A stretch of 64,000 bases of DNA from Pseudomonas gingeri (GTDB taxonomy: Bacteria; Pseudomonadota; Gammaproteobacteria; Pseudomonadales; Pseudomonadaceae): assembly GCF_013385425.1 (NCBI RefSeq), contig NZ_JACAQA010000005.1, positions 44,344 to 108,343 on the forward strand, written 5' to 3'. Made by a program: the position numbers and the translations under genes. Below, in pieces: positions 45,543 through 55,379 of this stretch (its first letter is position 1; each line of letters begins with the position of its first letter). A model generated the notes under the pieces. That model did no database searches and was not told the origin of the DNA. It saw only the letters and a program-made list of their open reading frames with translations.

Positions 45543-46295
45543 ATGGCTAGCCTACGCGTAGAAGTGATCAGTTTGTTTCCCGAAATGTTTTCCGCCATCA
45601 GCGACTACGGCATCACCAGTCGTGCGGTGAAACAGGGGCTCTTGCAGCTGACCTGTTGGAACCCGCGGGACTACACGACGGATCGACATCACACTGTGGA
45701 TGATCGCCCATTTGGCGGTGGTCCGGGCATGGTGATGAAGATCAAGCCCCTTGAGGACGCCCTGGTTCAGGCCAAGGCAGCAGCAGGGGAGGCGGCGAAG
45801 GTGATTTACCTGTCGCCCCAAGGCCGGCAACTGAATCAGTTGGCGGTACGCGACCTGGCGAAAGAGGAAGCCTTGATCCTCATTGCAGGTCGTTATGAAG
45901 GCATTGACGAGCGCTTTATAGATGCTCATGTCGATGAAGAGTGGTCGATTGGGGACTATGTTCTTTCCGGTGGCGAGCTGCCGGCGATGGTCCTGATAGA
46001 TGCGGTTACACGGCTGCTGCCCGGAGCTTTAGGGCATGCGGACTCCGCGGAGGAAGATTCCTTCACGGATGGTTTGCTGGATTGCCCGCACTACACCCGT
46101 CCGGAGGTGTATGCGGATCAGCGTGTTCCCGACGTGTTGCTCAGTGGCAACCACGCACATATCCGGCGTTGGCGTCTGAAGCAGTCCCTTGGCAGGACCT
46201 CGGAACGACGCGCCGATCTTCTGGAAAGCCGCTCGCTTTCTGGAGAAGAGAAGAAGCTGCTCGAGGAATACATCCGCGAGCGGGACGATAGTTAA
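45543..46295 (+). CDS. trmD: tRNA (guanine37-N1)-methyltransferase TrmD
   Basis: A 250-residue SPOUT enzyme that methylates G37 of several tRNAs and prevents +1 frameshifting. The trefoil-knot region [15 protein letters not shown] and the [18 protein letters not shown] segment are diagnostic. Its position between rimM and rplS is the standard one. Confidence 0.98.
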   Translation: MASLRVEVISLFPEMFSAISDYGITSRAVKQGLLQLTCWNPRDYTTDRHHTVDDRPFGGGPGMVMKIKPLEDALVQAKAAAGEAAKVIYLSPQGRQLNQLAVRDLAKEEALILIAGRYEGIDERFIDAHVDEEWSIGDYVLSGGELPAMVLIDAVTRLLPGALGHADSAEEDSFTDGLLDCPHYTRPEVYADQRVPDVLLSGNHAHIRRWRLKQSLGRTSERRADLLESRSLSGEEKKLLEEYIRERDDS

Positions 46296-46340
46296 CAACG
46301 TATCGATGGTAGATCGAACGATTTACCTTAGGAGCACAGC

Positions 46341-46691
46341 ATGACTAACAAAATCATTCTGCAACTCGAAGCCGAGCAGATGACCAAAGAGATCCCTACC
46401 TTTGCCCCGGGCGACACCATTGTCGTTCAGGTGAAAGTGAAGGAAGGCGACCGTTCGCGTCTGCAAGCGTTCGAAGGCGTGGTAATTGCCAAGCGTAACC
46501 GCGGTGTGAACAGCGCGTTCACCGTACGTAAAATCTCCAACGGTGTTGGCGTAGAGCGTACTTTCCAGACCTACAGCCCGCAAATCGACAGCATGGCTGT
46601 CAAGCGTCGCGGTGATGTACGTAAGGCCAAGCTGTACTACCTGCGCGACCTGTCGGGTAAAGCAGCTCGCATCAAGGAAAAACTGGCTTAA
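46341..46691 (+). CDS. rplS: 50S ribosomal protein L19
   Basis: 116 residues with the L19 signature [33 protein letters not shown] (read in parts) and a basic C-terminus. A strong TAGGAG site precedes the ATG. It is last in the operon and is followed by a strong terminator. Confidence 0.98.
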   Translation: MTNKIILQLEAEQMTKEIPTFAPGDTIVVQVKVKEGDRSRLQAFEGVVIAKRNRGVNSAFTVRKISNGVGVERTFQTYSPQIDSMAVKRRGDVRKAKLYYLRDLSGKAARIKEKLA

Positions 46692-46710
46692 GTCCAGCTT
46701 CCGATGCAGA

Positions 46711-46737
46711 AAAAAGCAGCCTACGGGCTGCTTTTTT
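46711..46737 (+). terminator. Rho-independent terminator of the rplS operon
   Basis: AAAAAGCAGCC pairs with GGCTGCTTTTT around TACG and ends in six T. Confidence 0.92.
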
Positions 46738-46797
46738 GCATTTCGGGTTTTGAAAAAGCCGCTTGCCGCTGTCACAGTTGGGTTGCAGTGAACACCT

Positions 46798-46883
46798 TGT
46801 AGGAGCTGGCTTGCCAGCGAGAGGCCCTTGAGACGTGCAGCGCCTATCCGGACGCCATCGCCGGCAAGCCAGCTCCCACAATG
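46798..46883. repeat. REP pair between rplS and xerD
   Basis: TAGGAGCTGGCTTGCCAGCG (near 46799) and GCCATCGCCGGCAAGCCAGC (46853-46872), followed by TCCCACA, form an imperfect inverted pair ending about 35 bases before xerD. It belongs to the CATCGCCGGCAAGCC class of REP. Confidence 0.8.
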
Positions 46884-46919
46884 CTCATCTGCTTATCGCC
46901 TTTTGCTTTTCGAGCTCTT

Positions 46920-47816
46920 ATGCCCGCCATCGATCACCCGCTTATCGACCAGTTTCTCGACGCCCTGTGGCTGGAAAAAGGTCTGTCCGACAATACCCGT
47001 GACGCTTATCGCAGCGATCTGGCGCTGTTCAACGGCTGGTTGCAGGAAAAAGGCCTGGAGCTGGACAAGGCCGGCCGTGAGCTGATCCTCGATCACCTGG
47101 CCTGGCGCCTGGAGCAGGCCTATAAACCGCGCTCCACCGCGCGCTTTCTCTCCGGTGTGCGCGGCTTCTATCGTTACCTGTTACGTGAAAAGCTGATTGC
47201 CGTCGACCCGACCTTGCAGGTCGAGATGCCGCAATTGGGGCGGCCATTGCCCAAATCCCTGTCGGAAGCGGATGTGGAGGCGCTGCTGGCCGCCCCGGAT
47301 CTGGGCGAGGCCATCGGCCAGCGTGACCGGGCCATGCTCGAAGTGCTCTACGCCTGCGGGCTACGGGTCACCGAACTGATCAGCCTGACCCTGGAACAGG
47401 TCAACTTGCGCCAGGGCGTGTTGCGGGTCATGGGCAAGGGCAGCAAGGAGCGGCTGGTACCCATGGGCGAAGAGGCGATTGTCTGGGTTGAACGTTATAT
47501 GCGCGATGCTCGCATCGAACTGCTCGGCGGACGCCCCAGCGATGTGCTGTTTCCCAGCCAGCGCGGCGAGCAGATGACCCGCCAGACCTTCTGGCACCGG
47601 ATCAAGCACCAGGCCAAGGTCGCCGGGATCGGTAAATCGTTGTCGCCGCACACCTTGCGTCATGCCTTCGCCACCCACCTGCTCAACCACGGCGCCGACC
47701 TGCGGGTGGTGCAGATGTTGCTCGGCCACAGCGACCTGTCGACCACGCAGATCTACACCCATGTGGCCCGTGCGCGGTTGCAGGATATGCATGCCAAACA
47801 TCACCCGCGCGGCTAA
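46920..47816 (+). CDS. xerD: Tyrosine recombinase XerD
   Basis: 298 residues. With XerC it resolves chromosome dimers at dif. An N-terminal SAM-like domain (residues 8-95, [23 protein letters not shown]) is followed by the catalytic domain with Arg in [13 protein letters not shown], Lys in [32 protein letters not shown] and the nucleophile Tyr in [10 protein letters not shown]. It is upstream of dsbC, as in other gammaproteobacteria. This is a housekeeping recombinase, not evidence for an integrated element. Confidence 0.96.
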   Translation: MPAIDHPLIDQFLDALWLEKGLSDNTRDAYRSDLALFNGWLQEKGLELDKAGRELILDHLAWRLEQAYKPRSTARFLSGVRGFYRYLLREKLIAVDPTLQVEMPQLGRPLPKSLSEADVEALLAAPDLGEAIGQRDRAMLEVLYACGLRVTELISLTLEQVNLRQGVLRVMGKGSKERLVPMGEEAIVWVERYMRDARIELLGGRPSDVLFPSQRGEQMTRQTFWHRIKHQAKVAGIGKSLSPHTLRHAFATHLLNHGADLRVVQMLLGHSDLSTTQIYTHVARARLQDMHAKHHPRG

Positions 47817-47948
47817 GCTACACAGGGGTTCGGCCCCGCCGGGCTTATGTGATAGGCTCTATCGGTTTGCAAAGCGGGCGCTTGAAACCGATCAGTTTCC
47901 CCGCGGTCGTATCAGCCTCGGCCCCTTTGCCCGCCTTCAGGAGTTCCC

Positions 47949-48680
47949 ATGCGTTTGACCCAGATTTTCGCCGCTGCTGCCCTCGCCCTGGTCAGCTCCC
48001 TGGCCTTGGCCGACGACACCGCCGAGCAGGCGATTCGCAAGAGCCTCGAAAGCCTTCAACTGGAAACCCCGGTGGAGAGCATCAGCGCCAGCCCCCTGGC
48101 CGGTCTCTATGAGGTCCGGCTCAAGGGCAGCCGCGTGCTCTACGCCAGCGCCGACGGCCAGTTCGTCATGCAGGGCTACCTGTTCCAGCTCAAGGACGGC
48201 AAGCCGGTCAACCTCACCGAGAAAACCGAACGCCTGGGCGTGTCCAAGCTGATCAACGGTATTCCGGTGGCCGAAACCGTGGTCTACCCGGCCATCGGCG
48301 AAACCAAGTCGCATATCACCGTGTTCACCGACACCACCTGCCCGTACTGCCACAAGCTGCATGCCGAAGTGCCGGCGCTGAACAAGATGGGCATTGAAGT
48401 GCGCTACGTCGCGTTCCCGCGCCAGGGTCTCGGCTCGCCGGGCGACGAGCAGTTGCAGGCGGTCTGGTGCTCGGCCGACAAGAAAGCGGCGATGGACAAG
48501 ATGGTCGAAGGCGATGAAATCAAGGCCGCCAAGTGCGCCAACCCGGTTTCCAAGCAATTCGCCCTCGGTCAATCCATTGGTGTCAATGGTACGCCGGCAA
48601 TTGTTTTGGCCGATGGTCAGGTAATTCCGGGCTACCAGCCGGCGGCACAAGTTGCCAAACTGGCACTGTCCGCCAAGTAA
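47949..48680 (+). CDS. dsbC: Thiol:disulfide interchange protein DsbC
   Basis: A 243-residue periplasmic disulfide isomerase. Signal peptide [21 protein letters not shown] (about residues 1-21), N-terminal dimerisation domain (about 25-85) and thioredoxin fold with the active site [10 protein letters not shown]; a second Cys pair ([20 protein letters not shown]) is the usual structural disulfide. CAGGAG precedes the ATG. It may form an operon with xerD, 132 bases upstream. Confidence 0.96.
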   Translation: MRLTQIFAAAALALVSSLALADDTAEQAIRKSLESLQLETPVESISASPLAGLYEVRLKGSRVLYASADGQFVMQGYLFQLKDGKPVNLTEKTERLGVSKLINGIPVAETVVYPAIGETKSHITVFTDTTCPYCHKLHAEVPALNKMGIEVRYVAFPRQGLGSPGDEQLQAVWCSADKKAAMDKMVEGDEIKAAKCANPVSKQFALGQSIGVNGTPAIVLADGQVIPGYQPAAQVAKLALSAK

Positions 48681-48750
48681 TTCAGCCTCGTCACGTTCAA
48701 CCTGTGACGAGCATGGCCCGCGGGACAGGGTTCCCGGGTCATCAATAGCG

Positions 48751-48777
48751 AGCCGCTGGCAGTCCAGCGGCTGTTTT
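48751..48777 (+). terminator. Hairpin terminator after dsbC
   Basis: AGCCGCTGG (48751-48759) pairs perfectly with CCAGCGGCT (48764-48772) around CAGT, followed by GTTTT. Confidence 0.7.
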
Positions 48778-48779
48778 CC

Positions 48780-48805
48780 ACGGCCGACCTCGTGTCGGCC
48801 GTTTC
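48780..48805 (+). other. Second hairpin in the hom leader
   Basis: CGGCCGAC and GTCGGCCG pair around CTCGT, followed by TTTC, immediately before the hom ribosome site GGGGAG. It may extend termination or affect hom translation; no leader peptide rich in Thr or Ile was seen. Confidence 0.4.
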
Positions 48806-48819
48806 ATGGGGAGTTCAGA

Positions 48820-50124
48820 GTGAAACCGGTCAAAGTAGGCATCTGTGGGTTAGGTACCGTCGGTGGCGGCACCTTCAACGTACTTCAGCGTAACGCCGAG
48901 GAGATTGCCCGCCGTGCCGGGCGTGGAATCGAAGTGGCTCAAATTGCCATGCGTACGCCAAAGCCTCAGTTCCAGACCACCGGTATTGCGATTACCCACG
49001 ATGTCTTCGAAGTGGCGAGCAACCCAGAAATCGATATCGTCGTCGAACTGGTGGGCGGCTACACCGTTGCCCGCGAGCTGGTGCTCAGCGCCATCGAGAA
49101 CGGCAAGCATGTGGTCACCGCGAACAAGGCGCTGATCGCCGTGCACGGCAATGAAATCTTCGCCAAGGCCCGCGAGAAGGGCGTGATCGTTGCGTTCGAA
49201 GCTGCCGTGGCCGGTGGTATCCCGGTGATCAAGGCGATTCGCGAAGGCCTCTCGGCCAACCGTATCAACTGGGTCGCCGGTATCATCAACGGCACCGGTA
49301 ACTTCATCCTCACCGAAATGCGCGAGAAGGGCCGTACCTTTGAAGACGTGCTGGCCGAAGCCCAGGCCCTGGGTTACGCCGAAGCCGATCCGACCTTCGA
49401 CGTCGAAGGCATCGATGCCGCGCACAAGCTGACGATCCTGGCGTCCATTGCTTTCGGTATCCCGCTGCAATTCGACAAGGCCTACACCGAAGGCATCACC
49501 AAGCTCACCACCGCCGACGTCAACTACGCCGAGGCCCTGGGCTACCGCATCAAGCACCTGGGCGTGGCCCGCAGCACCGCCGCCGGTATCGAGCTGCGCG
49601 TGCACCCGACGCTGATCCCGGCCGACCGCCTGCTGGCCAACGTCAATGGCGTGATGAACGCGGTGATGGTCAATGGCGACGCTTCCGGTTCGACCCTGTT
49701 CTACGGGGCCGGTGCCGGCATGGAACCGACCGCCTCGTCGGTCATCGCCGACCTGGTGGACGTGGTTCGCGCCATGACCAGCGACCCGGAAAACCGTGTA
49801 CCGCACCTGGCCTTCCAGCCGGACTCGCTGTCGGCCCACCCGATCCTGCCGATCGAAGAGTGCGAAAGCGCCTACTACCTGCGCATCCAGGCCAAGGACC
49901 ACCCGGGCGTGCTGGCCCAGGTCGCGAGCATCCTGTCGGAGCGCGGCATCAATATCGAATCGATCATGCAGAAGGAAGTCGAAGAACACGACGGCCTGGT
50001 GCCGATGATCCTGCTGACCCACCGCGTGCGCGAACAGCATATCAACGACGCCATCGCAGCGCTGGAGGCCCTGCAAGGCGTGGTCGGCCCTGTCGTGCGG
50101 ATCCGTGTCGAGCACTTGAACTAA
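48820..50124 (+). CDS. hom: Homoserine dehydrogenase
   Basis: 434 residues. Reduces aspartate semialdehyde to homoserine on the way to threonine and methionine. It begins with GTG (MKPVKVGICGLGTVGGGTF, the NAD(P)-binding fold); the catalytic domain includes AAVAGGIPVIKAIREGL and GIINGTGNFI, and the C-terminal ACT domain (about 350-430, QAKDHPGVLAQVASILSERG) mediates threonine feedback. thrC follows 30 bases later. Confidence 0.97.
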   Translation: MKPVKVGICGLGTVGGGTFNVLQRNAEEIARRAGRGIEVAQIAMRTPKPQFQTTGIAITHDVFEVASNPEIDIVVELVGGYTVARELVLSAIENGKHVVTANKALIAVHGNEIFAKAREKGVIVAFEAAVAGGIPVIKAIREGLSANRINWVAGIINGTGNFILTEMREKGRTFEDVLAEAQALGYAEADPTFDVEGIDAAHKLTILASIAFGIPLQFDKAYTEGITKLTTADVNYAEALGYRIKHLGVARSTAAGIELRVHPTLIPADRLLANVNGVMNAVMVNGDASGSTLFYGAGAGMEPTASSVIADLVDVVRAMTSDPENRVPHLAFQPDSLSAHPILPIEECESAYYLRIQAKDHPGVLAQVASILSERGINIESIMQKEVEEHDGLVPMILLTHRVREQHINDAIAALEALQGVVGPVVRIRVEHLN

Positions 50125-50154
50125 GCCGGCGCTGCCGATCAAGAGGAATTTTTC

Positions 50155-51564
50155 ATGCGTTACATCAGTACCCGTGGCCAGGCACCGGCCCTGAACTTCG
50201 AAGACGTGCTGCTGGCGGGGCTAGCCAGCGACGGCGGCCTCTATGTGCCGGAAAACCTGCCGCGCTTCACCCAGGAGGAAATCGCTTCCTGGGCCGGCCT
50301 GCCGTATCACGAACTGGCGTTCCGGGTCATGCGCCCGTTCGTCACCGGCAGCATTCCGGATGCGGACTTCAAGAAGATCCTTGAGGAAACCTACGGCGCC
50401 TTCTCCCATGGCGCCGTGGCACCGCTGCGCCAACTGAACGGCAACGAATGGGTGCTGGAGCTGTTCCACGGCCCGACCCTGGCGTTCAAGGACTTCGCCC
50501 TGCAACTGCTCGGTCGCCTGCTCGACTACGTGCTGGCCAAACGCGGCGAGCGCGTGGTGATCGTCGGCGCGACTTCCGGTGATACCGGCTCGGCCGCCAT
50601 CGAAGGCTGCAAGCACTGCGAGAACGTCGACATCTTCATCCTCCACCCGCACAACCGGGTGTCCGAGGTGCAGCGTCGGCAGATGACCACCCTGTTCGGC
50701 GACAACATCCACAACATCGCCATCGAAGGCAACTTCGACGACTGCCAGGAAATGGTCAAGAACAGCTTCGCCGACCAGAGCTTCCTCAAGGGCACACGCC
50801 TGGTCGCGGTGAACTCGATCAACTGGGCGCGGATCATGGCCCAGATCGTCTACTACTTCCACGCCGCCCTGCAACTGGGCGGCCCGGCCCGTTCGGTGGC
50901 GTTCTCGGTGCCGACCGGCAACTTCGGCGATATCTTCGCCGGCTACCTGGCACGCAACATGGGCCTGCCGATCAGCCAACTGATCGTCGCGACCAACCGC
51001 AACGACATCCTGCATCGCTTCATGAGCGGCAACCAGTACGTCAAGGACACCCTGCACGCGACCCTGTCGCCGTCCATGGACATCATGGTCTCGTCGAACT
51101 TCGAACGCCTGCTGTTCGATCTGCACGGGCGCAACGGCGCGGCCATCGCCGGGCTGATGGACACCTTCAAGCAGGGTGGCGGTTTCAGTGTCGACCAGGA
51201 CCGCTGGAGCGAAGCGCGCAAGCTGTTCGACTCCCTGGCCGTGGATGATGCCCAGACCTGCGAGACCATCGCCGAAGTCTTCGCCCAGAGCGGTGAAGTC
51301 CTCGATCCGCACACCGCCATCGGCGTGCGCGCGGCCCGTGAGTGCCGGCGCAGCCTGGACATCCCGATGGTGATCCTGGGGACCGCGCATCCGGTCAAAT
51401 TCCCTGAGGCTGTGGAGAAGGCTGGCGTAGGAAAAGCACTCGAGCTACCTGCACACCTTTCCGATTTGTTTGAGCGAGATGAGCGTTGCACCGTCTTGGC
51501 CAATGACTTGAAAGTCGTCCAGGCCTTTGTCAGCCAGCATGGTAACCGTGGTAAGCCGCTCTGA
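50155..51564 (+). CDS. thrC: Threonine synthase
   Basis: A 469-residue PLP enzyme converting O-phosphohomoserine to threonine. It has the N-terminal MRYISTRGQAPALNFEDVLLAGLASDGGLYVP, the PLP lysine in GPTLAFKDFALQ and the phosphate loop ATSGDTGSAAIEG. It forms an operon with hom and is followed by a terminator. Confidence 0.98.
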   Translation: MRYISTRGQAPALNFEDVLLAGLASDGGLYVPENLPRFTQEEIASWAGLPYHELAFRVMRPFVTGSIPDADFKKILEETYGAFSHGAVAPLRQLNGNEWVLELFHGPTLAFKDFALQLLGRLLDYVLAKRGERVVIVGATSGDTGSAAIEGCKHCENVDIFILHPHNRVSEVQRRQMTTLFGDNIHNIAIEGNFDDCQEMVKNSFADQSFLKGTRLVAVNSINWARIMAQIVYYFHAALQLGGPARSVAFSVPTGNFGDIFAGYLARNMGLPISQLIVATNRNDILHRFMSGNQYVKDTLHATLSPSMDIMVSSNFERLLFDLHGRNGAAIAGLMDTFKQGGGFSVDQDRWSEARKLFDSLAVDDAQTCETIAEVFAQSGEVLDPHTAIGVRAARECRRSLDIPMVILGTAHPVKFPEAVEKAGVGKALELPAHLSDLFERDERCTVLANDLKVVQAFVSQHGNRGKPL

Positions 51565-51586
51565 CAGACTAGAACGGTCACACATT

Positions 51587-51610
51587 AAAGCCCGCCCCTT
51601 GGCGGGCTTT
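51587..51610 (+). terminator. Rho-independent terminator of hom-thrC
   Basis: AAAGCCCGCC (51587-51596) and GGCGGGCTTT (51601-51610) pair perfectly around CCTT. Confidence 0.88.
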
Positions 51611-51686
51611 ATCGTTTTCGCATGTCAAACTTGCCTTGTTTTTTTGCCATTTCCTGAAATGGACCGAAGGGGGCAGGTAGTTCGTC

Positions 51687-54600
51687 ATGGTGTTTTTGGG
51701 TCGATCCATACAATCCGTTCTGGCCAGTCTGTGCGGGTGGCTGTTGCTCTGCGTGCCCGTCAGTGCGATGGCGGCCCAGGGCCTGCCGTTCAGCCTGCCG
51801 CCATCGTTCGTCGAGGTCGACCGGCTGTCCCTGAGCCCGGAGGAGGAGCAATGGCTGGGGCCCGAACGGACCTTGCGGGTGGGGATTTCGGTTGCCGACT
51901 ATGAACCCGTCGACATCACCAACGATCGTAACCGCTACCAGGGCATCAGTGCCGATTACGTCGGGCTGATCCGCGATCGCCTGGGGGTCGAAGTCCAGGT
52001 CCTCGGCTTCGGCGAGCGCGACCAGGCGGTCGAGGCCCTGCGCAGCGGGCAGATCGATATCCTCACCAGTGCCAATGGTTACGAGCGAGGCGTGCCCGGG
52101 TTGACGTTCTCCAGCGACTATATGCCGGACCGTTCGGTGATCGTCGGCCGCGTCGGCGGTCATGGCTTTCACGATCTGAACGGCAAGAAGGTGGTGCTGC
52201 TCGACGGTTACGCCGACGCCCAGGTGGTACACGCCACCTACCCGCAGAGCGAAATCATCCTCGCCCCGACCCTCTACAGTGCCCTGGAGGCGTTGTCCCA
52301 GGGCGAGGTCGAGGCGTTTATCGGTAACGAGGTGATTGTCCGCGCCTACAAGAGCCTGCGGCCCTACATGGGCGTGCACATCAAGGACAAGAGCGACTTG
52401 CCGCCGATTGGCTTCGCCTTTGCCACGCGTGAGTCCGATCATGTGCTCAGCGCTCTGGTGGAGCGGGTCCTGGACAATACCGACAACGCCACGCGGCGGG
52501 AGATCCTCGCCCGCTGGACCACCGGCTTCGGCTCGGACATCACCCAGCAGCGCATCAGTCTCACCGCCGCGGAGCGGGCCTGGATCGACCGTCACCCCAA
52601 GGTCACGGTGGTGGCCCAGCCGTATCCGCCGCATATCTACAAGGATGGTCACAACCGTTGGGTCGGCCTCAATCCGGACCTGTTGTCGCGCATTTCGCGC
52701 ATGACCGGCCTGCAGTTCGAGTTCCGCGAAACCGGCTCCACGGCTGAAAGCGTCGATCTGCTTCACGATGGCAAGGCGTTGATGAGCACCACGCTGGCCG
52801 AAAGTGTCGAGCGCAAGACCTTCCTGAACTTCACCTATGCCTTTGGCGGCAGCGCCTGGGTGTTCGTGGTGCGCGTGCACGACTCGCCCCTCGGCTCGCT
52901 CTCGCAGTTGTCCGGGCGGGTGCTGGTGATGCCGGAGAAACATGCGCTGGAGCCGATGATCCGCAAGAACTACCCGGATATCCAACTGATCACGGTGAAG
53001 ACGCCGGAGGAGGCCAGGGCGATGGTCGAGCGCGGCGAGGCGACCGCGACGATCCAGAGCGATACGCGGGCCTACCTGTATCCACCCGGACGGCTGAAGG
53101 TCGGGCGCAGTGTCGAGGGACTCTGGTCGGCGGACAGTTTCTCGGTGGTCAAGACCGAGCCGGAACTGCTCAGTATCCTGAACAAGGCCCTGGAGGCGTT
53201 TCCCGTGGCCGAGCTGCGCGCGTTGCGGATCAAATGGCATGGCGCGATCGGCGTGGCGCCGATGCGTCCGGTCTGGGAGCGGGTGCCGCGCTGGGTCTAT
53301 GGCCTGACGGCGGTGATGATCCTGCTGGGGGGCGTGTCCCTGGCCTGGAACCGCCGACTGAACGTCCAGATTCGCCAGCGCCGCCGGGCCGAACAGGAGC
53401 TCAGCGATCAGCTGGCCTTCCAGCGCGCCTTGCTGGACGGTATCCCCAATCCCATCTTCGTGCGCGACCTGGACGGTCGCCTGATAACCTGCAACCGCAG
53501 TTACGAGGAACGTTTTGCCACCACCCTGGAGCAGGTACAGGGCCGACGGATCACCGAAGTGGATATTTTGCCCCAGGCCACCGCGGAGCAACTGCATGCC
53601 GAGTTTATCCAGTTGTTCGAGACCCAGCAGCCGCTGTTCCAGGACCGCCAGCTCGACTTCGCCAGCGGCCGGATCGATATCTATCAGTGGATGGTGCCGT
53701 TCTACTCGGCGGAGGCGCAGTTGCAGGGACTGCTCGGTGGTTGGATCGACATCACCGAACGCAAGCAGCTCGAGGCCCAGCTGATGGAAGCGCGCCAGCA
53801 GGCGGAGCAGGCCAACCAGGCCAAGAGCGCGTTCCTGGCCACCATGAGTCATGAGATCCGCACCCCCATGGTGGCCATCATCGGCCTGCTCGAACTCGAG
53901 CGCGAGCAGGCTCGGGCCAATGGACAGGAACTCTCCCAGGCGCTGCAGGTGGCGTATCAATCGGCGCAGGAACTGACGGCCTTGATCGGCGACAGCCTCG
54001 ATCTGGCGAAGATCGAGGCCGGCGGCATGCACCTGGCGTTGCGTGCCGGTTCCCTGGTCGGGTTTCTGGAAAGCGTGCTGCAACTGTTCGAGGCCGCGGC
54101 GCGGGGCAAGGGCATTGAGCTGAGCCTGGAGGTGGAGCCAGGGCTGGAGGGGGATTACTGGTTCGACCCGCTCCGTTTGCGCCAGGTGTTGAACAACCTG
54201 ATCGGCAATGCGCTGAAATTCACCGCCGAGGGCTTCGTGCACATTCACGTGCGCAGTGTGTCGTGCACCGCGGACCTGGAAACCCTGCGCATCAGCATCG
54301 AAGACAGCGGCAAGGGGATCGGCCTCGAACAGCAGAAGACGCTCTTCGCGCCCTTTGTCCAGATCCGTGGTCAGGCCGATGAAGAATATGGCGGCACGGG
54401 CCTGGGCTTGAGTATCTGCAAGCAACTGGTGGAGTTGATGGGCGGCAGTATCGTCTTGTTGAGCCGGCCGGGAGACGGCACGCGGGTACGTATCGAGCTG
54501 GCGCTCAAGCCCGTGGAGCAGGCCCCGGCCGCGCCTGCCGCAGTGGAGGAGTCCAGGCCTCGGCTGCCGTCGCTCAAGGTGTTGATTGTCGACGACCTGT

Positions 54601-55292
54601 CCGCCAACTGCCTGGTGCTCAAGCAGCAGTTGAGCTTTCTCGGCCAGCAGGTCGTTGCCTGCCAGAGTGGCGAGGCGGCGTTACAGGCCTTGCAGCAGGA
54701 ACCGTTCGATCTGGTGATCACCGATTGCAATATGCCGGACATGAGCGGCTATGCGCTGGCCGAGGCGATACGCCGGATCGAGGCCGAGGAGCGGCGTCCG
54801 CCGTGCCCGGTGGTCGGTTGCACGGCCAATGCCATGAGCGACGAACGCCAACGCTGCCTGCAGGCGGGCATGACCGAACTGCTGGTCAAGCCGGTTTCCC
54901 TGGACGAGCTGGCGCAACTGCTGGCGAGCATCGTGCCCGGGCGTTCCTTTGATATTCAGGCCCTGAGCGCCATGACCTGTGCCAATGCCGAGGTCATGCG
55001 CCGCATGTTGCTGGAGCTGCGCAAGAATCTCGAACAGGAGCGCGGGGCCCTGGAGGTCGCGGCCGAGTTGCACAACTGGGAAGGCCTGGCGGTGGCGGTC
55101 CATCGGCTCAAGGGCATCGCCTGTCTGATCGATGCCATCGCCCTGGCCCATGCCTGCGCCGACCTCGACAGCTGCGTGCGGCTCAAGTCCAACGAACGGG
55201 TGGCGGCGGACTGGCAGGCACTCAAGCAGGCCATCGAACGGGTGCTGGAGGATATCGAGCCGCATCTGCAGGCGGATATCCCGGCATTTTAG
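51687..55292 (+). CDS. BvgS-type hybrid sensor kinase (RocS1-like)
   Basis: 1201 residues: signal sequence (1-30), two periplasmic solute-binding-type domains (about 45-285 and 290-525), one membrane helix (about 535-555, VYGLTAVMILLGGVSLAW), PAS (about 575-690), HisKA with His722 in MSHEIRTPM, HATPase (EDSGKGIGLEQQ, GGTGLGLSICKQLVELMGG), a receiver with Asp1013 in VITDCNMPDMSG, and a C-terminal Hpt with His1139 in VHRLKGIACL. All phosphorelay residues are present. Architecture and neighbours (REC-EAL, NarL-type regulator) match the P. aeruginosa RocS1-RocR-RocA1 system. The ligand is unknown. It stands just after the thrC terminator and 87 bases before the REC-EAL gene. Confidence 0.9.
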   Translation: MVFLGRSIQSVLASLCGWLLLCVPVSAMAAQGLPFSLPPSFVEVDRLSLSPEEEQWLGPERTLRVGISVADYEPVDITNDRNRYQGISADYVGLIRDRLGVEVQVLGFGERDQAVEALRSGQIDILTSANGYERGVPGLTFSSDYMPDRSVIVGRVGGHGFHDLNGKKVVLLDGYADAQVVHATYPQSEIILAPTLYSALEALSQGEVEAFIGNEVIVRAYKSLRPYMGVHIKDKSDLPPIGFAFATRESDHVLSALVERVLDNTDNATRREILARWTTGFGSDITQQRISLTAAERAWIDRHPKVTVVAQPYPPHIYKDGHNRWVGLNPDLLSRISRMTGLQFEFRETGSTAESVDLLHDGKALMSTTLAESVERKTFLNFTYAFGGSAWVFVVRVHDSPLGSLSQLSGRVLVMPEKHALEPMIRKNYPDIQLITVKTPEEARAMVERGEATATIQSDTRAYLYPPGRLKVGRSVEGLWSADSFSVVKTEPELLSILNKALEAFPVAELRALRIKWHGAIGVAPMRPVWERVPRWVYGLTAVMILLGGVSLAWNRRLNVQIRQRRRAEQELSDQLAFQRALLDGIPNPIFVRDLDGRLITCNRSYEERFATTLEQVQGRRITEVDILPQATAEQLHAEFIQLFETQQPLFQDRQLDFASGRIDIYQWMVPFYSAEAQLQGLLGGWIDITERKQLEAQLMEARQQAEQANQAKSAFLATMSHEIRTPMVAIIGLLELEREQARANGQELSQALQVAYQSAQELTALIGDSLDLAKIEAGGMHLALRAGSLVGFLESVLQLFEAAARGKGIELSLEVEPGLEGDYWFDPLRLRQVLNNLIGNALKFTAEGFVHIHVRSVSCTADLETLRISIEDSGKGIGLEQQKTLFAPFVQIRGQADEEYGGTGLGLSICKQLVELMGGSIVLLSRPGDGTRVRIELALKPVEQAPAAPAAVEESRPRLPSLKVLIVDDLSANCLVLKQQLSFLGQQVVACQSGEAALQALQQEPFDLVITDCNMPDMSGYALAEAIRRIEAEERRPPCPVVGCTANAMSDERQRCLQAGMTELLVKPVSLDELAQLLASIVPGRSFDIQALSAMTCANAEVMRRMLLELRKNLEQERGALEVAAELHNWEGLAVAVHRLKGIACLIDAIALAHACADLDSCVRLKSNERVAADWQALKQAIERVLEDIEPHLQADIPAF

Positions 55293-55379
55293 GACTTGTC
55301 CTATGGGGCGCGGGTGGGCGGTTGATTAAAGTCGAGGGTCATTGCGGACCACGACCGCCTCATTTTGTGGAGACCCTCG

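Noticed and set aside
46920..47816. Tyrosine recombinase gene as evidence for an integrated element
   Set aside because: Sequence and neighbours (dsbC, hom) identify housekeeping XerD; no flanking attachment repeats are present.
51609..54425. 938-residue minus-strand frame opposite the hybrid kinase
   Set aside because: It is antisense to a gene with complete kinase domains and crosses the thrC terminator.
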